DNA of 64,000 nt from CAZRXG01 sp964603985. GTDB lineage: Bacteria; Chloroflexota; Anaerolineae; Aggregatilineales; UBA3940. Below are positions 16,629-25,128 of the stretch, piece by piece; position 1 is the first letter of the stretch; each line of letters starts with the position of its first letter. The notes under the pieces were generated by a model that was not told the origin of the DNA, did no database searches, and saw only the letters and a list, made by a program, of their open reading frames with translations. The translations under genes were made by a program, and so were the position numbers. The stretch spans positions 62,001-126,000 of the forward strand of contig CAZRXG010000006.1 in the NCBI GenBank assembly GCA_964603985.1, read 5' to 3'.

Positions 16629-18044
16629 GTGAGCCTAGCGCCCACTCCACCCCGCCGCCCGCCGATCTGGCCCCCGCTGGTCGAGCAACTGGCCGGGCTG
16701 GCTCCCGATCCGGCCCGCCTCTACCTGGTGGGCGGCATCGTGCGCGACGCGCTGCGCGGCACGCCCGGCCACGACATCGACCTGGCTACGCCCGACGACG
16801 GCCTGCAAACCGCCCGCCACCTCGCGAACGCGCTTGACGGCGCATACTACCCCGTCGACCCGGAGCGCCGTACCGGGCGGGTCATCCTCTCGCCGGGCGA
16901 CGACCGGCCCACCGTGATCGACGTGGCCAGCCTGCGCGGTGACGACCTGCTGGCCGACCTTGTAGCCCGCGACTTCACCGTCAACGCGATGGCCGCCCGG
17001 CTGGATGCGCTCGACCGGGTCATCGACCCGCTCGGCGGGCAGCGTGACCTGTTCGACGAGAAGGTGCTGCGCCAGTGCAGCCCAACCAGCATCCCCGACG
17101 ACCCCATCCGCGCGCTGCGCGCGGTGCGACTGGCGCTGCAACTGGGCCTCCGGCTCGACAAGGCCACGCTCGCCGCCGTCCGCGCCGCCGGGCCGCAGCT
17201 CGTCGACGAGGGCCGCCAGCTCAAGCAGCCGGAGCGCGCCCGCGACGAGCTGTTCAAGCTGCTGGCCGGGCCGCACCCCGCCGGGGGTCTGCGGCTGCTG
17301 CACACCCTCGACCTGCTCGCGCCGCTGTGTCCCTCTGACCTGCCACCCGCCGACGCGCTGGCGCGCCGCTTCACCGTCGTCGAGCACCTCCACAAGCTGC
17401 TGTCTATCATCAGCCCCGCCCGCGACGACGACACCGCCGCCGAGCTGATCCTGGGCGTTGCCGTCATGGTGCTGGATCGCTACCGGTCCCAATTGCAGGA
17501 GCACCTGTCCCGGACTTACGGCGATGGCCGCCCGCGCGTGGCGCTGCTGCTGCTGGGCGCGTTTGCACCCGGCGAACTCGCATGGAAGGCGCGCCTGCGT
17601 CTCTCCAACACCGAAGCAGGCGTACTGGCGGGGTTGGCTCAAGGTGGGACGGTCGATCCGCTGCCGGTCGATTGGGTCGACGACCGGGCGATCTATCGCT
17701 ACTACCGCGCGGCGGGCGAGGCGGGCGTGGACGGCGTCCTGCTGATGCTGGCCGAATACCTGGCTGCCCGCTGGCCCACCATAGAGCCGCAGGAATGGGG
17801 CGATCTGCTGGAGGGAGTCGCCGCCCCTCTGCTCGACGCCTTCTTCCGCCGCCACCAGCAGGTGGTCGCGCCCCCTCCTCTGGTGACCGGCGGCGACCTG
17901 ATGGATCATCTCGGCACGGGGCCGGGGCCGCACATCGGCGCGATCGGCGAGCGGCTGCTCGAAGAACAGGCTGCGGGGACGATCCGCACAAAGAAGCAGG
18001 CGCTCCGTCTTGCGCAGCGCCTGCTCGACGAGAACTCCGTTTGA
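16629..18044 (+). CDS. CCA tRNA nucleotidyltransferase / poly(A) polymerase family protein
   Basis: 471 residues starting with a GTG 11 bases after the hpt stop. The N-terminal nucleotidyltransferase domain shows YLVGGIVRDALRG and HDIDLAT (the G-G and D-x-D catalytic residues), then RDFTVNAMA and DPLGGQRDL; DDPIRALRAVRLALQLGL and the PERARDELFKLL segment continue the class II head and neck. The C-terminal 250 residues are helical and divergent. The enzyme adds or repairs the 3' CCA of tRNA without a template; some family members are poly(A) polymerases and the two cannot be separated here. The gene converges with the zinc-ribbon gene at 18085. Confidence 0.85.
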   Translation: MSLAPTPPRRPPIWPPLVEQLAGLAPDPARLYLVGGIVRDALRGTPGHDIDLATPDDGLQTARHLANALDGAYYPVDPERRTGRVILSPGDDRPTVIDVASLRGDDLLADLVARDFTVNAMAARLDALDRVIDPLGGQRDLFDEKVLRQCSPTSIPDDPIRALRAVRLALQLGLRLDKATLAAVRAAGPQLVDEGRQLKQPERARDELFKLLAGPHPAGGLRLLHTLDLLAPLCPSDLPPADALARRFTVVEHLHKLLSIISPARDDDTAAELILGVAVMVLDRYRSQLQEHLSRTYGDGRPRVALLLLGAFAPGELAWKARLRLSNTEAGVLAGLAQGGTVDPLPVDWVDDRAIYRYYRAAGEAGVDGVLLMLAEYLAARWPTIEPQEWGDLLEGVAAPLLDAFFRRHQQVVAPPPLVTGGDLMDHLGTGPGPHIGAIGERLLEEQAAGTIRTKKQALRLAQRLLDENSV

Positions 18045-18084
18045 CCCCGATCCGCTTCCTCCGGCCTGCAAGCAAACCCGGGGG

Positions 18085-18384
18085 CTACGGCCCGACTTCG
18101 ACCATCAACGGTTCGTAGCGGCACGTGCAGCCGTTCGGGCAGGAGCACCCCTCAACGGGCAGAACGGGGATCTCCGAATCCTTGGGGTACGTTCCCTGCG
18201 CCCGGCGACAGGCGGGGCAGGCGTGGGCAGGGGCAGCAATGTAGACGGCGTTGGTGCGCGGGCTTTCCAGGATCGCCTTCAAAGCGTGCGCCCGCACCGA
18301 GTCAACCGTCAGGTCGGCCCCACACGTTGGGCATGTGGTGATGTGATCTTCGGTCTTGGTATAGCACAACGCACACTGGCGCAT
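18085..18384 (-). CDS. Small zinc-ribbon protein, unknown function
   Basis: 99 residues from ATG 18384 (MRQCALCYTKTED), chosen for the AAGGAG seven bases upstream; a longer frame to 18462 lacks support. It has three cysteine clusters: CALC with CPTC about 19 residues later (one treble-clef or ribbon), CPAC in the middle, and CSCPNGCTC near the C-terminus, so two zinc sites are likely. No membrane segment. I recognise no family. It stands alone on the minus strand between the CCA enzyme and the low-GC pair. Confidence 0.65.
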   Translation of the reverse strand: MRQCALCYTKTEDHITTCPTCGADLTVDSVRAHALKAILESPRTNAVYIAAPAHACPACRRAQGTYPKDSEIPVLPVEGCSCPNGCTCRYEPLMVEVGP

Positions 18385-18610
18385 TCGCGACTCCTTCATT
18401 CGGTCGGCGGAGGCAAGAACGCCTCTCAGCCCGTATTCTACCACAGCCGCCCCGCCGGGCACAGGGGTTTTTGTGACTCAGGGTGCGGCTGGCGTCGCCC
18501 GGCCAGTTCCTTTACTATTATGGGTATAGACCCGCCTGGACATCCCCCCGCAGCACACCATATCGAAAATGGCAAACTAACGTTCGAAGCAAAATGCTGA
18601 TGGAGAGCCT

Positions 18611-19189
18611 ATGTTTGGCGAATTTGATGTAGATACCGATAGTGAGGTTTTTGCCTACATCCGCAACGAGCTGTCTGATGGGAATACGCTGTCAAGCTAT
18701 CTCCTAAGTCAGCCTATAGAAAAAGGAAGTGTTACGACTTTCTTGCCTGTCGAAAAAGCGTCCGGTCTGATCAACCGCTATGCGACGGGTATAGCAGGCC
18801 GCACTAAATCAAATCGCATGTTAGCCGACCGGATTAGGGCCTTCCTGGACCGTCCGGGCCAATATGCGATATTTGAAGATGTGTGTTTTGACCTGGACAC
18901 TCCCGGAGCAAAAGATTGTGAGGAGGAGTTTTTCAGTTTTCAAACAGAGATATACTATTTCCTTACAAGCCGGAATTGGGACATCAGGACTATTATCCAC
19001 ATCATCAACTGTCCGTGCCCGAATCCTTTTGTTGGAGTTTTGGTTTCAGTTCCCGAAGACGAGCCAGATATTACCAATCGTGAGAAAGTAGAACGGGCGT
19101 TATTGAAGCGATTAGCAGATCACACAATCCATTTAATCATCGGGGCCTATGATGCCACCGGCTACCTGATGTGGCATAGAGACACATAG
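18611..19189 (+). CDS. Unknown protein of a low-GC gene pair
   Basis: 192 residues from ATG 18611, with GGAGAG seven bases upstream. Soluble, no signal peptide, acidic, with the sequence MFGEFDVDTDSEVF at the start and HTIHLIIGAYDATGYLMWH at the end. The codon use is clearly richer in A and T than flanking genes (TTT, GAA, ATA, AAA codons are frequent), suggesting acquisition. It is followed 28 bases later by a second gene of the same composition. I do not recognise the family; the small acidic two-gene layout is compatible with an effector/immunity or toxin/antidote pair, but nothing in the sequence proves it. Confidence 0.65.
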   Translation: MFGEFDVDTDSEVFAYIRNELSDGNTLSSYLLSQPIEKGSVTTFLPVEKASGLINRYATGIAGRTKSNRMLADRIRAFLDRPGQYAIFEDVCFDLDTPGAKDCEEEFFSFQTEIYYFLTSRNWDIRTIIHIINCPCPNPFVGVLVSVPEDEPDITNREKVERALLKRLADHTIHLIIGAYDATGYLMWHRDT

Positions 19190-19217
19190 AGCGAATCACT
19201 TCGTGATCGAAGGAGGG

Positions 19218-19601
19218 ATGCCGAGTGAATTATCGCTGGCACATACCTACGACAGCTATGCTATGTTGGGGAAGCTGATGCTCAATTTAGAATTTCCAAA
19301 CAAATTACGTGTCCTGGCAGAATATGAAAGTTCTGGCATTTGGCTCAGTAAACCGGAAGGCGTAAGTGAGGTGAAACATGAGGACCTTGGGCTGCCGCAA
19401 GACCTGAGTGAACGATTCTGCAAGTGGATTGTGTTATATTACGAACGCTTGACTGAAGCGGCAATCCCTTTGGACCAGTTTAATGAAATCGGGCGGAGCC
19501 TTGCAAAAGACTTAAAGGCTTTTGTGGGACCTGATGTCGTTGTGGAGTATATACCGGAATTGCCCGGTGATACTGAAGGGCCACCTGAAGTGGTCGAATA
19601 G
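19218..19601 (+). CDS. Unknown protein, second gene of the low-GC pair
   Basis: 127 residues from ATG 19218; AGGAGG sits almost against this ATG, and a GTG at 19203 would add five residues, so the start is uncertain. Soluble and acidic. EYESSGIWLSKPEG and HEDLGLPQDLSERFCKWIVLYY are distinctive: an aromatic/acidic strand followed by amphipathic helices. I have the impression that this ESSGIW and LGLP pattern recurs in small bacterial proteins found with secreted toxins, but I cannot name the family. It shares low GC with the gene before it and is probably cotranscribed with it. Confidence 0.6.
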   Translation: MPSELSLAHTYDSYAMLGKLMLNLEFPNKLRVLAEYESSGIWLSKPEGVSEVKHEDLGLPQDLSERFCKWIVLYYERLTEAAIPLDQFNEIGRSLAKDLKAFVGPDVVVEYIPELPGDTEGPPEVVE

Positions 19602-19955
19602 TATCAGTCATGCTTTTTGGGGCAGTCAACCGGCTGATAGCTGACTACTGCCTGGCTGATAGCCGACTTGCCACCCGCCAACACCTCTACCGGCCAACAG
19701 GCTCCCCCCTCTCCTAGCGCTCGAAGAGCGCGGTCGGGAGAGGGGTCGCCGACCGGAGGTCGGCGGGGGTGAGGGCTGTGAGAGGGCAGCGCATTGCCGT
19801 GATGCAGCACCCTGCTTGACGGCGGAGCGGAGCGCCGTCAGGCTCACAGGGGGGTGGGCAAACAGGGGATCGTCCACACCGTCGGCGCACTGTGCCGCCC
19901 GCGATGGTTCGCCCACATTTTCGTGCCCCTGCAAACTCGCGATCCGGTGGCGCTC
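19602..19955. other. Gene-free region with REP-like hairpins
   Basis: 354 bases between convergent genes. It holds three back-to-back inverted repeats (19706-19745, 19747-19765, 19818-19842) and short repeated motifs in 19630-19700 (several copies of CTGATAGC/CCGAC-like words). I see no convincing gene, promoter or tRNA in it. Confidence 0.6.
19706..19765. repeat. REP-like double hairpin
   Basis: First stem: CCCCTCTCC (19706-19714) with GGAGAGGGG (19737-19745), enclosing a second stem GCGCTC/GAGCGC (19717-19722 with 19726-19731). Next to it CGCCGACC (19747-19754) pairs with GGTCGGCG (19758-19765). The dense palindromes in a convergent intergenic gap look like a repetitive extragenic element and may end transcription from both sides. 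A third hairpin TGACGGC/GCCGTCA follows at 19818-19842. Confidence 0.6.
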
Positions 19956-21833
19956 TTACCGCTCGGCCTGAGCCAGGACGATAGCCCGCAGCCTGTCCAC
20001 CGAAAACCGGGCGTCGTTGTGGAAGACCAGCACCAGCGGGTGATCGTAGACGGTGAACGACTCGTCGGCAGGGCCGAGCGAGATGCCCGGCGGCGTGCCG
20101 GTGAGAGGGCTTTCCAGGCCGGGGCGGGCGAAGGGATCGTCGACCAGACTCAGTTCGAAGAGGGTCGGCGTGCGCGTGAAGCTCTCGACCGGCGTGAAGC
20201 CCAGATCGCCCGCGAACAGGGCGCGGTAGTAGGCGGCGGTCAGCGGGTAGCGGTCGTCGAGGCGGGGGATCACGCCGTACAGCCGGTTGCTGGAGAAGAT
20301 GACGAAATCGGCTTCGGCCACGTTGGACAGGAGGGCGTCGAGTTTGTCCGCGTCATCCGGCTCGGCAAGCGGATCGAGCATGCGCGTGTCGTACACACTG
20401 TCGCGCAGGTAGCCGGTGCCGTCCACCACGATGTCCATCGGGAGCGGGTCGTCCCAGTACTCGACCGCGATGACCGTGCCGGGCGGCAGGGTGCGGTAGA
20501 TCCACCGGCTGGCCGTGACCCATGGGTGCGGTGTGCGATACATGGCCGTGAAGGCGAGGGCGTAGAGCGTGGTTGGGATCAGGACGAGCAGCGCGATGGC
20601 CGTCCGCAGGGCCGGGCGGGCCGGTTGGGGCGCGGTTTGCGGTATGGTGAGCATCCCGGCGGCAAAGACGAACAGCGTTGGCGTGAGGGGGAGCGCGTAG
20701 CGCGGGAACCGGGCATATTGCAGGCCAATCGTGAGCAGGGTTGCCCCTGCCCAGGCCAGCGCGACGGCGTCCGGGCGGGCGCGGGAGGCAAGTGTCCGGC
20801 GGGTCATCCAGATCAGCCCGGCGTAGGCGGCCAGGGTGAGCGGCAGCCCCAGCGTCCAGCGGGCCTGCTGCTCGACGGTGTACCACAGCGGGAGCGTGCG
20901 GGCATACTGGCGCGTGAAAGGCCAATCCAGCGCGCCGGAGGTCATCATGGCCTGGGTGGTGGTTTCGCGGACGAAGGGAACGGGGTCGAGCAGCGCGTAA
21001 GGGTTGGTGACGGCGAACGCCAGCAGAGCCGCCAGCAGTGTCAGCCCGAACGTCCTGGCGTCTGCCAGCCTGATACGACCCCGGTGATCGGTTGGGTGCT
21101 TTTCAAATGTCAGGTGATCGGCCAGGATGGGCACGGCGAGCAGGATGGCCGTCGTCTTGCTGCCCACTGCCAGCCCGAAGCACAGCCCGGCAAGGAGGCT
21201 GTCGCGGCGGCGACCGGTCTTTGCGTGGCGGGTGAGCAGCCACAGGGTCAGCGTTGCGAACAGGGACAGCATGCTGTCCACCGTGCCGAAGTGGGCATTC
21301 TGGGTGTGCAGCACGGCGACGGCTGTGAACGCGGCGGCCAGCGTCGCGGCGCGGCGGTTGAAAAGCTCGCGGGCCAGCAGCCAGGCGGCGAGGATGGTCA
21401 GCGTGTCGTACAGCGCAGACAGCGCCCGCCCGACGTATGTCAGGTGCACAAAGCGCGGCTGTGCTGAGGTGTTCAGCAGGCGACCCATGAACGAATCGCC
21501 CGGCAGAGAGCCATTGGGCAGGCTGAGCAGGTGCCGGGCCAGGGCGGTGACGTAGAGGGGCAGGTGCCCGTAGGCGAAGTCGCGCCGCTCGCCTTCGGGC
21601 GTCCTGAACGGGTTGAGCGGTGAGCGGGATGGCGTCAGTGCCTGGGACAGGCTGTCGGGCAGCGCGATGGTCTGCGCGACGAAGAGGATGCCGCGCTCGT
21701 CGGGGTGAAGTTGGTGGCCGCCGTCCCAATCCGCGTGTGAGAAGCGCAGCAGCGCCCCGACGAGCAGGATGAGCGACAGGAGAACCGGGTCGGCGGCAAG
21801 CCGGAGAACGCGGGCAGGGAAGTGCTTCACCAT
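19956..21833 (-). CDS. GT-C (GT39-like) membrane glycosyltransferase
   Basis: 625 residues from ATG 21833 (MVKHFPARVL); in-frame codons continue upstream into a hairpin, so the start is probable rather than certain. A first membrane helix is followed by HADWDGGHQLHPDERGIL, the same acidic HPDER loop as the giant protein at 1-5229, then a second loop with FAYGHLPLYV, and about ten more helices. The soluble C-terminus ends with a strand-rich piece (YDHPLVLVFHND) also found in the giant. It probably transfers a sugar from a polyprenyl carrier on the outer membrane face. Downstream of the liv operon but separated from it by an inverted repeat. Confidence 0.8.
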   Translation of the reverse strand: MVKHFPARVLRLAADPVLLSLILLVGALLRFSHADWDGGHQLHPDERGILFVAQTIALPDSLSQALTPSRSPLNPFRTPEGERRDFAYGHLPLYVTALARHLLSLPNGSLPGDSFMGRLLNTSAQPRFVHLTYVGRALSALYDTLTILAAWLLARELFNRRAATLAAAFTAVAVLHTQNAHFGTVDSMLSLFATLTLWLLTRHAKTGRRRDSLLAGLCFGLAVGSKTTAILLAVPILADHLTFEKHPTDHRGRIRLADARTFGLTLLAALLAFAVTNPYALLDPVPFVRETTTQAMMTSGALDWPFTRQYARTLPLWYTVEQQARWTLGLPLTLAAYAGLIWMTRRTLASRARPDAVALAWAGATLLTIGLQYARFPRYALPLTPTLFVFAAGMLTIPQTAPQPARPALRTAIALLVLIPTTLYALAFTAMYRTPHPWVTASRWIYRTLPPGTVIAVEYWDDPLPMDIVVDGTGYLRDSVYDTRMLDPLAEPDDADKLDALLSNVAEADFVIFSSNRLYGVIPRLDDRYPLTAAYYRALFAGDLGFTPVESFTRTPTLFELSLVDDPFARPGLESPLTGTPPGISLGPADESFTVYDHPLVLVFHNDARFSVDRLRAIVLAQAER

Positions 21834-21847
21834 GCCGGATAACCAAC

Positions 21848-21875
21848 GCGCCAGGTGGAATGGTCTACCTGGCGC
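21848..21875 (-). terminator. Inverted repeat after livF, possible terminator
   Basis: GCGCCAGGT (21848-21856) and ACCTGGCGC (21867-21875) form a perfect nine-base-pair stem with a ten-base loop, between the livF stop and the next minus-strand gene. On the minus strand it is followed by GTTGGTT rather than a clean T-run, so termination may be partial. Confidence 0.5.
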
Positions 21876-21908
21876 GGCGTTTGTGTGTGTACCCGGTCGA
21901 CATAGCAA

Positions 21909-22622
21909 TCAGGCTTCGCCCAGGTAAACCTTGCGTACCATTTCGTCCTGGAGAAGCTGCTGCCCGGTGCCTTCCAGGACGATCTCACCGGCCTGGAGAA
22001 CGTAGCCCCGCTGGCAGATCGAGAGCGCGATCTGAGCGTTCTGCTCGACCAGCAGGATGGTCGTCCCGGCGGCGTGGAGCTGCTCGATAACCGAGAAGAT
22101 CTCCTGCACCAGGATGGGGGCCAGGCCCATCGACGGCTCATCCAGCAGCAGGATGCGCGGTTGGGCCATCAACGCCCGGCTGATCGAGAGCATCTGCTGC
22201 TCACCGCCGGAGAGTGTCCCTCCCGGCTGCCGTGCACGTTCCTTCAGCCGGGGGAAAATCCCGAAAATCCGCTCCATGGCCTCATGGATCTGGTCCTGGT
22301 CGGTCTCTGTATAAGCTCCCATCAGGAGGTTTTCACGCACGGTGAGACGCCCAAAGACACGCCGCCCCTCCGGGGCCTGGGTCACGCCCAGCTTGACGAT
22401 TTCGTGGGCGGGGATGCCAGTGATGTCCTGCCCGCCGAGATGCACCTCCCCCTCCAGAGGAGGTGTGATCCCGCAGATCGTGTTGAGCGTGGTTGACTTG
22501 CCCGCGCCGTTGCTCCCGATCAGGGTGACGATCTCACCCTCCTCCACCGTGAGCGAGATGCCGCGCAGGGCGTGGATGTTGCCGTAGTACGTGTGGAGGT
22601 TGTTCACTTCCAGCAGGGCCAT
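21909..22622 (-). CDS. livF: Branched-chain amino acid ABC transporter ATP-binding protein LivF
   Basis: 237 residues. Walker A GSNGAGKST (about 36-44), signature LSGGEQQMLSISRAL, Walker B ILLLDEPSMGLAP and the switch histidine replaced in the usual LivF manner (VEQNAQIALSI). It starts MALLEVNNLHTYYGNIHAL, typical of LivF rather than LivG. It forms a heterodimeric ATPase with LivG that drives the LivHM permease. Its ATG shares one base with the livG stop (TGATG), so the two are coupled. Last gene of the operon. Confidence 0.95.
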   Translation of the reverse strand: MALLEVNNLHTYYGNIHALRGISLTVEEGEIVTLIGSNGAGKSTTLNTICGITPPLEGEVHLGGQDITGIPAHEIVKLGVTQAPEGRRVFGRLTVRENLLMGAYTETDQDQIHEAMERIFGIFPRLKERARQPGGTLSGGEQQMLSISRALMAQPRILLLDEPSMGLAPILVQEIFSVIEQLHAAGTTILLVEQNAQIALSICQRGYVLQAGEIVLEGTGQQLLQDEMVRKVYLGEA

Positions 22623-23398
22623 CAGTACACCTCCTGTTCCATCGGTTTGCCCAGGTAGGCTTCGATCACAGCCGGGTCGCGCTGGACTTCGGCGGGAGTG
22701 CCCTCCGAGATTTTGATGCCGTAGTCCAGCACGGTGACATGGTCGGAGATGCCCATCACGACGCGCATGTCATGCTCGATCAGGAAGATGGTGAGGTTCA
22801 TCTCGTCGCGCAGATGCTGGATGAAGGCCATCATCTCGCGGGTCTCCTGCGGGTTCATACCGGCAGTCGGCTCGTCGAGCAGCAGCAGCAGCGGCTCGCT
22901 TGCCAGCGCGCGGGCGATCTCAAGGCGTCGTTGATCGCCGTACGGCAGGTTTTTAGCCAGGATGTCGCCTTTGCCCCTCAGCCCGCAGAATTCAAGCAGT
23001 TCGCGCGCGCGCTGGGTGGCCTGGGCATCCTCCTGTTCGGCGGGATACCAGGCCAGGGCGTGGAGCCAGGTGGTGTGTAGATGCCGGTGCTGGCCGATCA
23101 TGGCGTTCTCGATGGCCGTCATGTTCTCGAAGAGACGGATATTCTGGTAGGTACGGGCAATACCCAGACGGGTGACCTGGTCCGACGACAGGCTGGTGAT
23201 CTCCCGGCTGTCGAAGTAGATGTGCCCTCCATCGGGCCGGTAGAAGCCGGTGACGCAGTTGAAGAAGGTTGTCTTGCCTGCGCCGTTTGGCCCGATCAGG
23301 CTGGCAATGGAGCGTTCGGGGATGGTCATGCTGAATTCCTGGACGGCGGTAAGCCCCCCAAAGCGCTTGGTGATGTTGGTTGCCTCGAATATGTACAT
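22622..23398 (-). CDS. livG: Branched-chain amino acid ABC transporter ATP-binding protein LivG
   Basis: 258 residues. Walker A GPNGAGKTT, the FNCVTGFYRPDGG segment typical of LivG, GIARTYQNIRLFENMT, the signature region YGDQRRLEIARALAS, Walker B LLLLDEPTAGMNPQET and the switch IEHDMRVVM. YGDQRR replaces LSGGQ, as is usual for LivG. A purine-rich GGAGAAG upstream of the ATG serves as ribosome site. Partner of LivF in the same importer. Confidence 0.95.
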   Translation of the reverse strand: MYIFEATNITKRFGGLTAVQEFSMTIPERSIASLIGPNGAGKTTFFNCVTGFYRPDGGHIYFDSREITSLSSDQVTRLGIARTYQNIRLFENMTAIENAMIGQHRHLHTTWLHALAWYPAEQEDAQATQRARELLEFCGLRGKGDILAKNLPYGDQRRLEIARALASEPLLLLLDEPTAGMNPQETREMMAFIQHLRDEMNLTIFLIEHDMRVVMGISDHVTVLDYGIKISEGTPAEVQRDPAVIEAYLGKPMEQEVY

Positions 23399-23417
23399 GC
23401 TTCTTCTTCTCCACCTG

Positions 23418-25097
23418 TTAGACGTGTTCGGGCGTCATGCTCTCTTCGGCACGGAGTTCTCGCCTCCGCTGTTGGGCGGGCCAGAACCCCTCTGGACGGA
23501 GTAACATCATGACAACCAGCAAAGCCCCGTACATCAGCAGGCGAAACTCGGCGAACTCGCGCAGCAGCTCCGGCAGGCCGACCAGGATCAGCGCGCCGAC
23601 GATGACGCCCGGCAGGCTGGCCATGCCGCCGACGATAATCAGGCACAGCACGTTGATCGAGATCAGCAGGTTGAAGCTGTGCGGGAAGATCGAGCTCAGT
23701 TTGCTGGCGAAGACACCCCCGGCCAGACCGGAGAAGGTTGCGCCGATGGCGAAGGCCAGCAGCTTGTAGCGCACCAGGTCGATCCCCATCGCCTGGGCAA
23801 CGTCTTCGTCCTCACGGATGGCGATCCAGGTGCGCCCAACGCGCGATTCGCTGAGCCGCCACGAGGCGTAGAGCGCCAGCAGGCAGCCCACCAGGATGAT
23901 GTAGTACAGGTGCTGTGAGTTGATCAGGTTCACGCCGAAGATCGTTGGCTTGGGAATCAGCAGGATGCCCTGTGCGCCGCCGATGTACGGCTTGAGCAGG
24001 TCGGAGGTAGCCAGGATGCGGATGATCTCGCCGAAACCGAGCGTCACGATAGCCAGGTAGTCGCCGCGCATGCGGAGCACCGGGACGCCCAGCAGGATGC
24101 CCGCCAGACCTGCGGCGGCCATCGAGAAGGGCAGGGCGGCCCAGAATGACCACTCCAGTCCCAGGATTGACGCCGGTGAGGTCAGCAGGCCCATCGTGTA
24201 AGCGCCGATGGCGAAGAACGCCACGTAGCCCAGGTCGAGCAGACCGGCGAAGCCAACCACGATGTTCAGCCCCAGGCCCATCAGGATGTAGAGGCCGACG
24301 TTGTCTATCACGTCGCTGAAGTAGATCTTGATGATCCAGGGCAGGGTCAGCAAGAGCGCGATAGTTATGATGCCCGTCCCGCTGGCTTTAACGACTTGCC
24401 TTTTGGGGTCGTTGATCCACCCGGCGAAAGGTGCTGTTGTCCGCTTGATGAAAGGCTGTCCTGCACTGAAGCCCGCTCCCAGGGCAAAAACAATGATGGT
24501 GCCTATGATCGAGAGGCCGCTGCTCCCGAACAGCAGTCTGGCGAGGAACTTAAGCCCGCTGGAGGTGAGCAAAACGCCGAGCAGGTCCTGCATAATGCCG
24601 ATGATCAGCACGACCAGCAGACCTGTTACGACCGGCTTACGCACGTCGGGCTGCAGGTGGCTTGCGAGACCGCCCAACAGACCCAGCACGCCGCCAACGA
24701 TGACCTGCAAGATGGCCCCCAGGACAACGCCCTGGCCGAAGGCCAGCAGATCAAGCAGCTCACTGGATGCGTTGACGAAGATCTCACGCAGGTGAACGTG
24801 GCTGGCAAGTACAATAAAGGCGGCGAGCACGGCCCCGGCGGCAAGACCCGCAACAGCACTGTGAAGGAGTGCGGTCTGCGTGGGCCTGTCCTCTGAACGG
24901 TTGCCAATGACGTAGCCGGTCGCCAGCCCCACGATCAGCAACCAGGTCTGTCCCAGTGAGATCACGTTGAAGACGAGGTCGCGTTCGCTGAATGCGCCTA
25001 CGAGTCCGACCAGCGCCAGGAAGAGCGCCACCAGGCCGAAGATCAGGCCCGTGCGGAGCGTTGTACCCCAACCGAACTTGTTGGATTGTCTGGTCAT
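23418..25097 (-). CDS. livM: Branched-chain amino acid ABC permease LivM with a long N-terminal membrane extension
   Basis: 559 residues, well above the 300-430 usual for LivM. The C-terminal 300 residues are the permease proper: LYILMGLGLNIVVGFAGLLDLGYVAFFAIGAY split around the GLLDLG loop, LRGDYLAIVTLGFGEI-like VLRMRGDYLAIVTLGFGEIIR, and GRTWIAIREDEDVAQAMG. The first 240 residues hold about six extra hydrophobic helices with no motif I can name. AGAGAGG precedes the ATG. It pairs with LivH to form the membrane channel. The extension could be a fused accessory membrane domain; extended LivM proteins are, to my impression, not rare in this phylum. Confidence 0.92.
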   Translation of the reverse strand: MTRQSNKFGWGTTLRTGLIFGLVALFLALVGLVGAFSERDLVFNVISLGQTWLLIVGLATGYVIGNRSEDRPTQTALLHSAVAGLAAGAVLAAFIVLASHVHLREIFVNASSELLDLLAFGQGVVLGAILQVIVGGVLGLLGGLASHLQPDVRKPVVTGLLVVLIIGIMQDLLGVLLTSSGLKFLARLLFGSSGLSIIGTIIVFALGAGFSAGQPFIKRTTAPFAGWINDPKRQVVKASGTGIITIALLLTLPWIIKIYFSDVIDNVGLYILMGLGLNIVVGFAGLLDLGYVAFFAIGAYTMGLLTSPASILGLEWSFWAALPFSMAAAGLAGILLGVPVLRMRGDYLAIVTLGFGEIIRILATSDLLKPYIGGAQGILLIPKPTIFGVNLINSQHLYYIILVGCLLALYASWRLSESRVGRTWIAIREDEDVAQAMGIDLVRYKLLAFAIGATFSGLAGGVFASKLSSIFPHSFNLLISINVLCLIIVGGMASLPGVIVGALILVGLPELLREFAEFRLLMYGALLVVMMLLRPEGFWPAQQRRRELRAEESMTPEHV

Positions 25098-25128
25098 GGT
25101 GCCTCTCTGACTATGGCTGTGTGGTAGA

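Noticed and set aside
16635..18071. A 478-codon minus-strand frame
   Set aside because: Antisense to the CCA-enzyme gene, which has clear catalytic motifs.
19854..21467. A 537-codon plus-strand frame
   Set aside because: Antisense shadow of the GT-C gene; product is low in complexity (RQ/G-rich) with no ribosome site.
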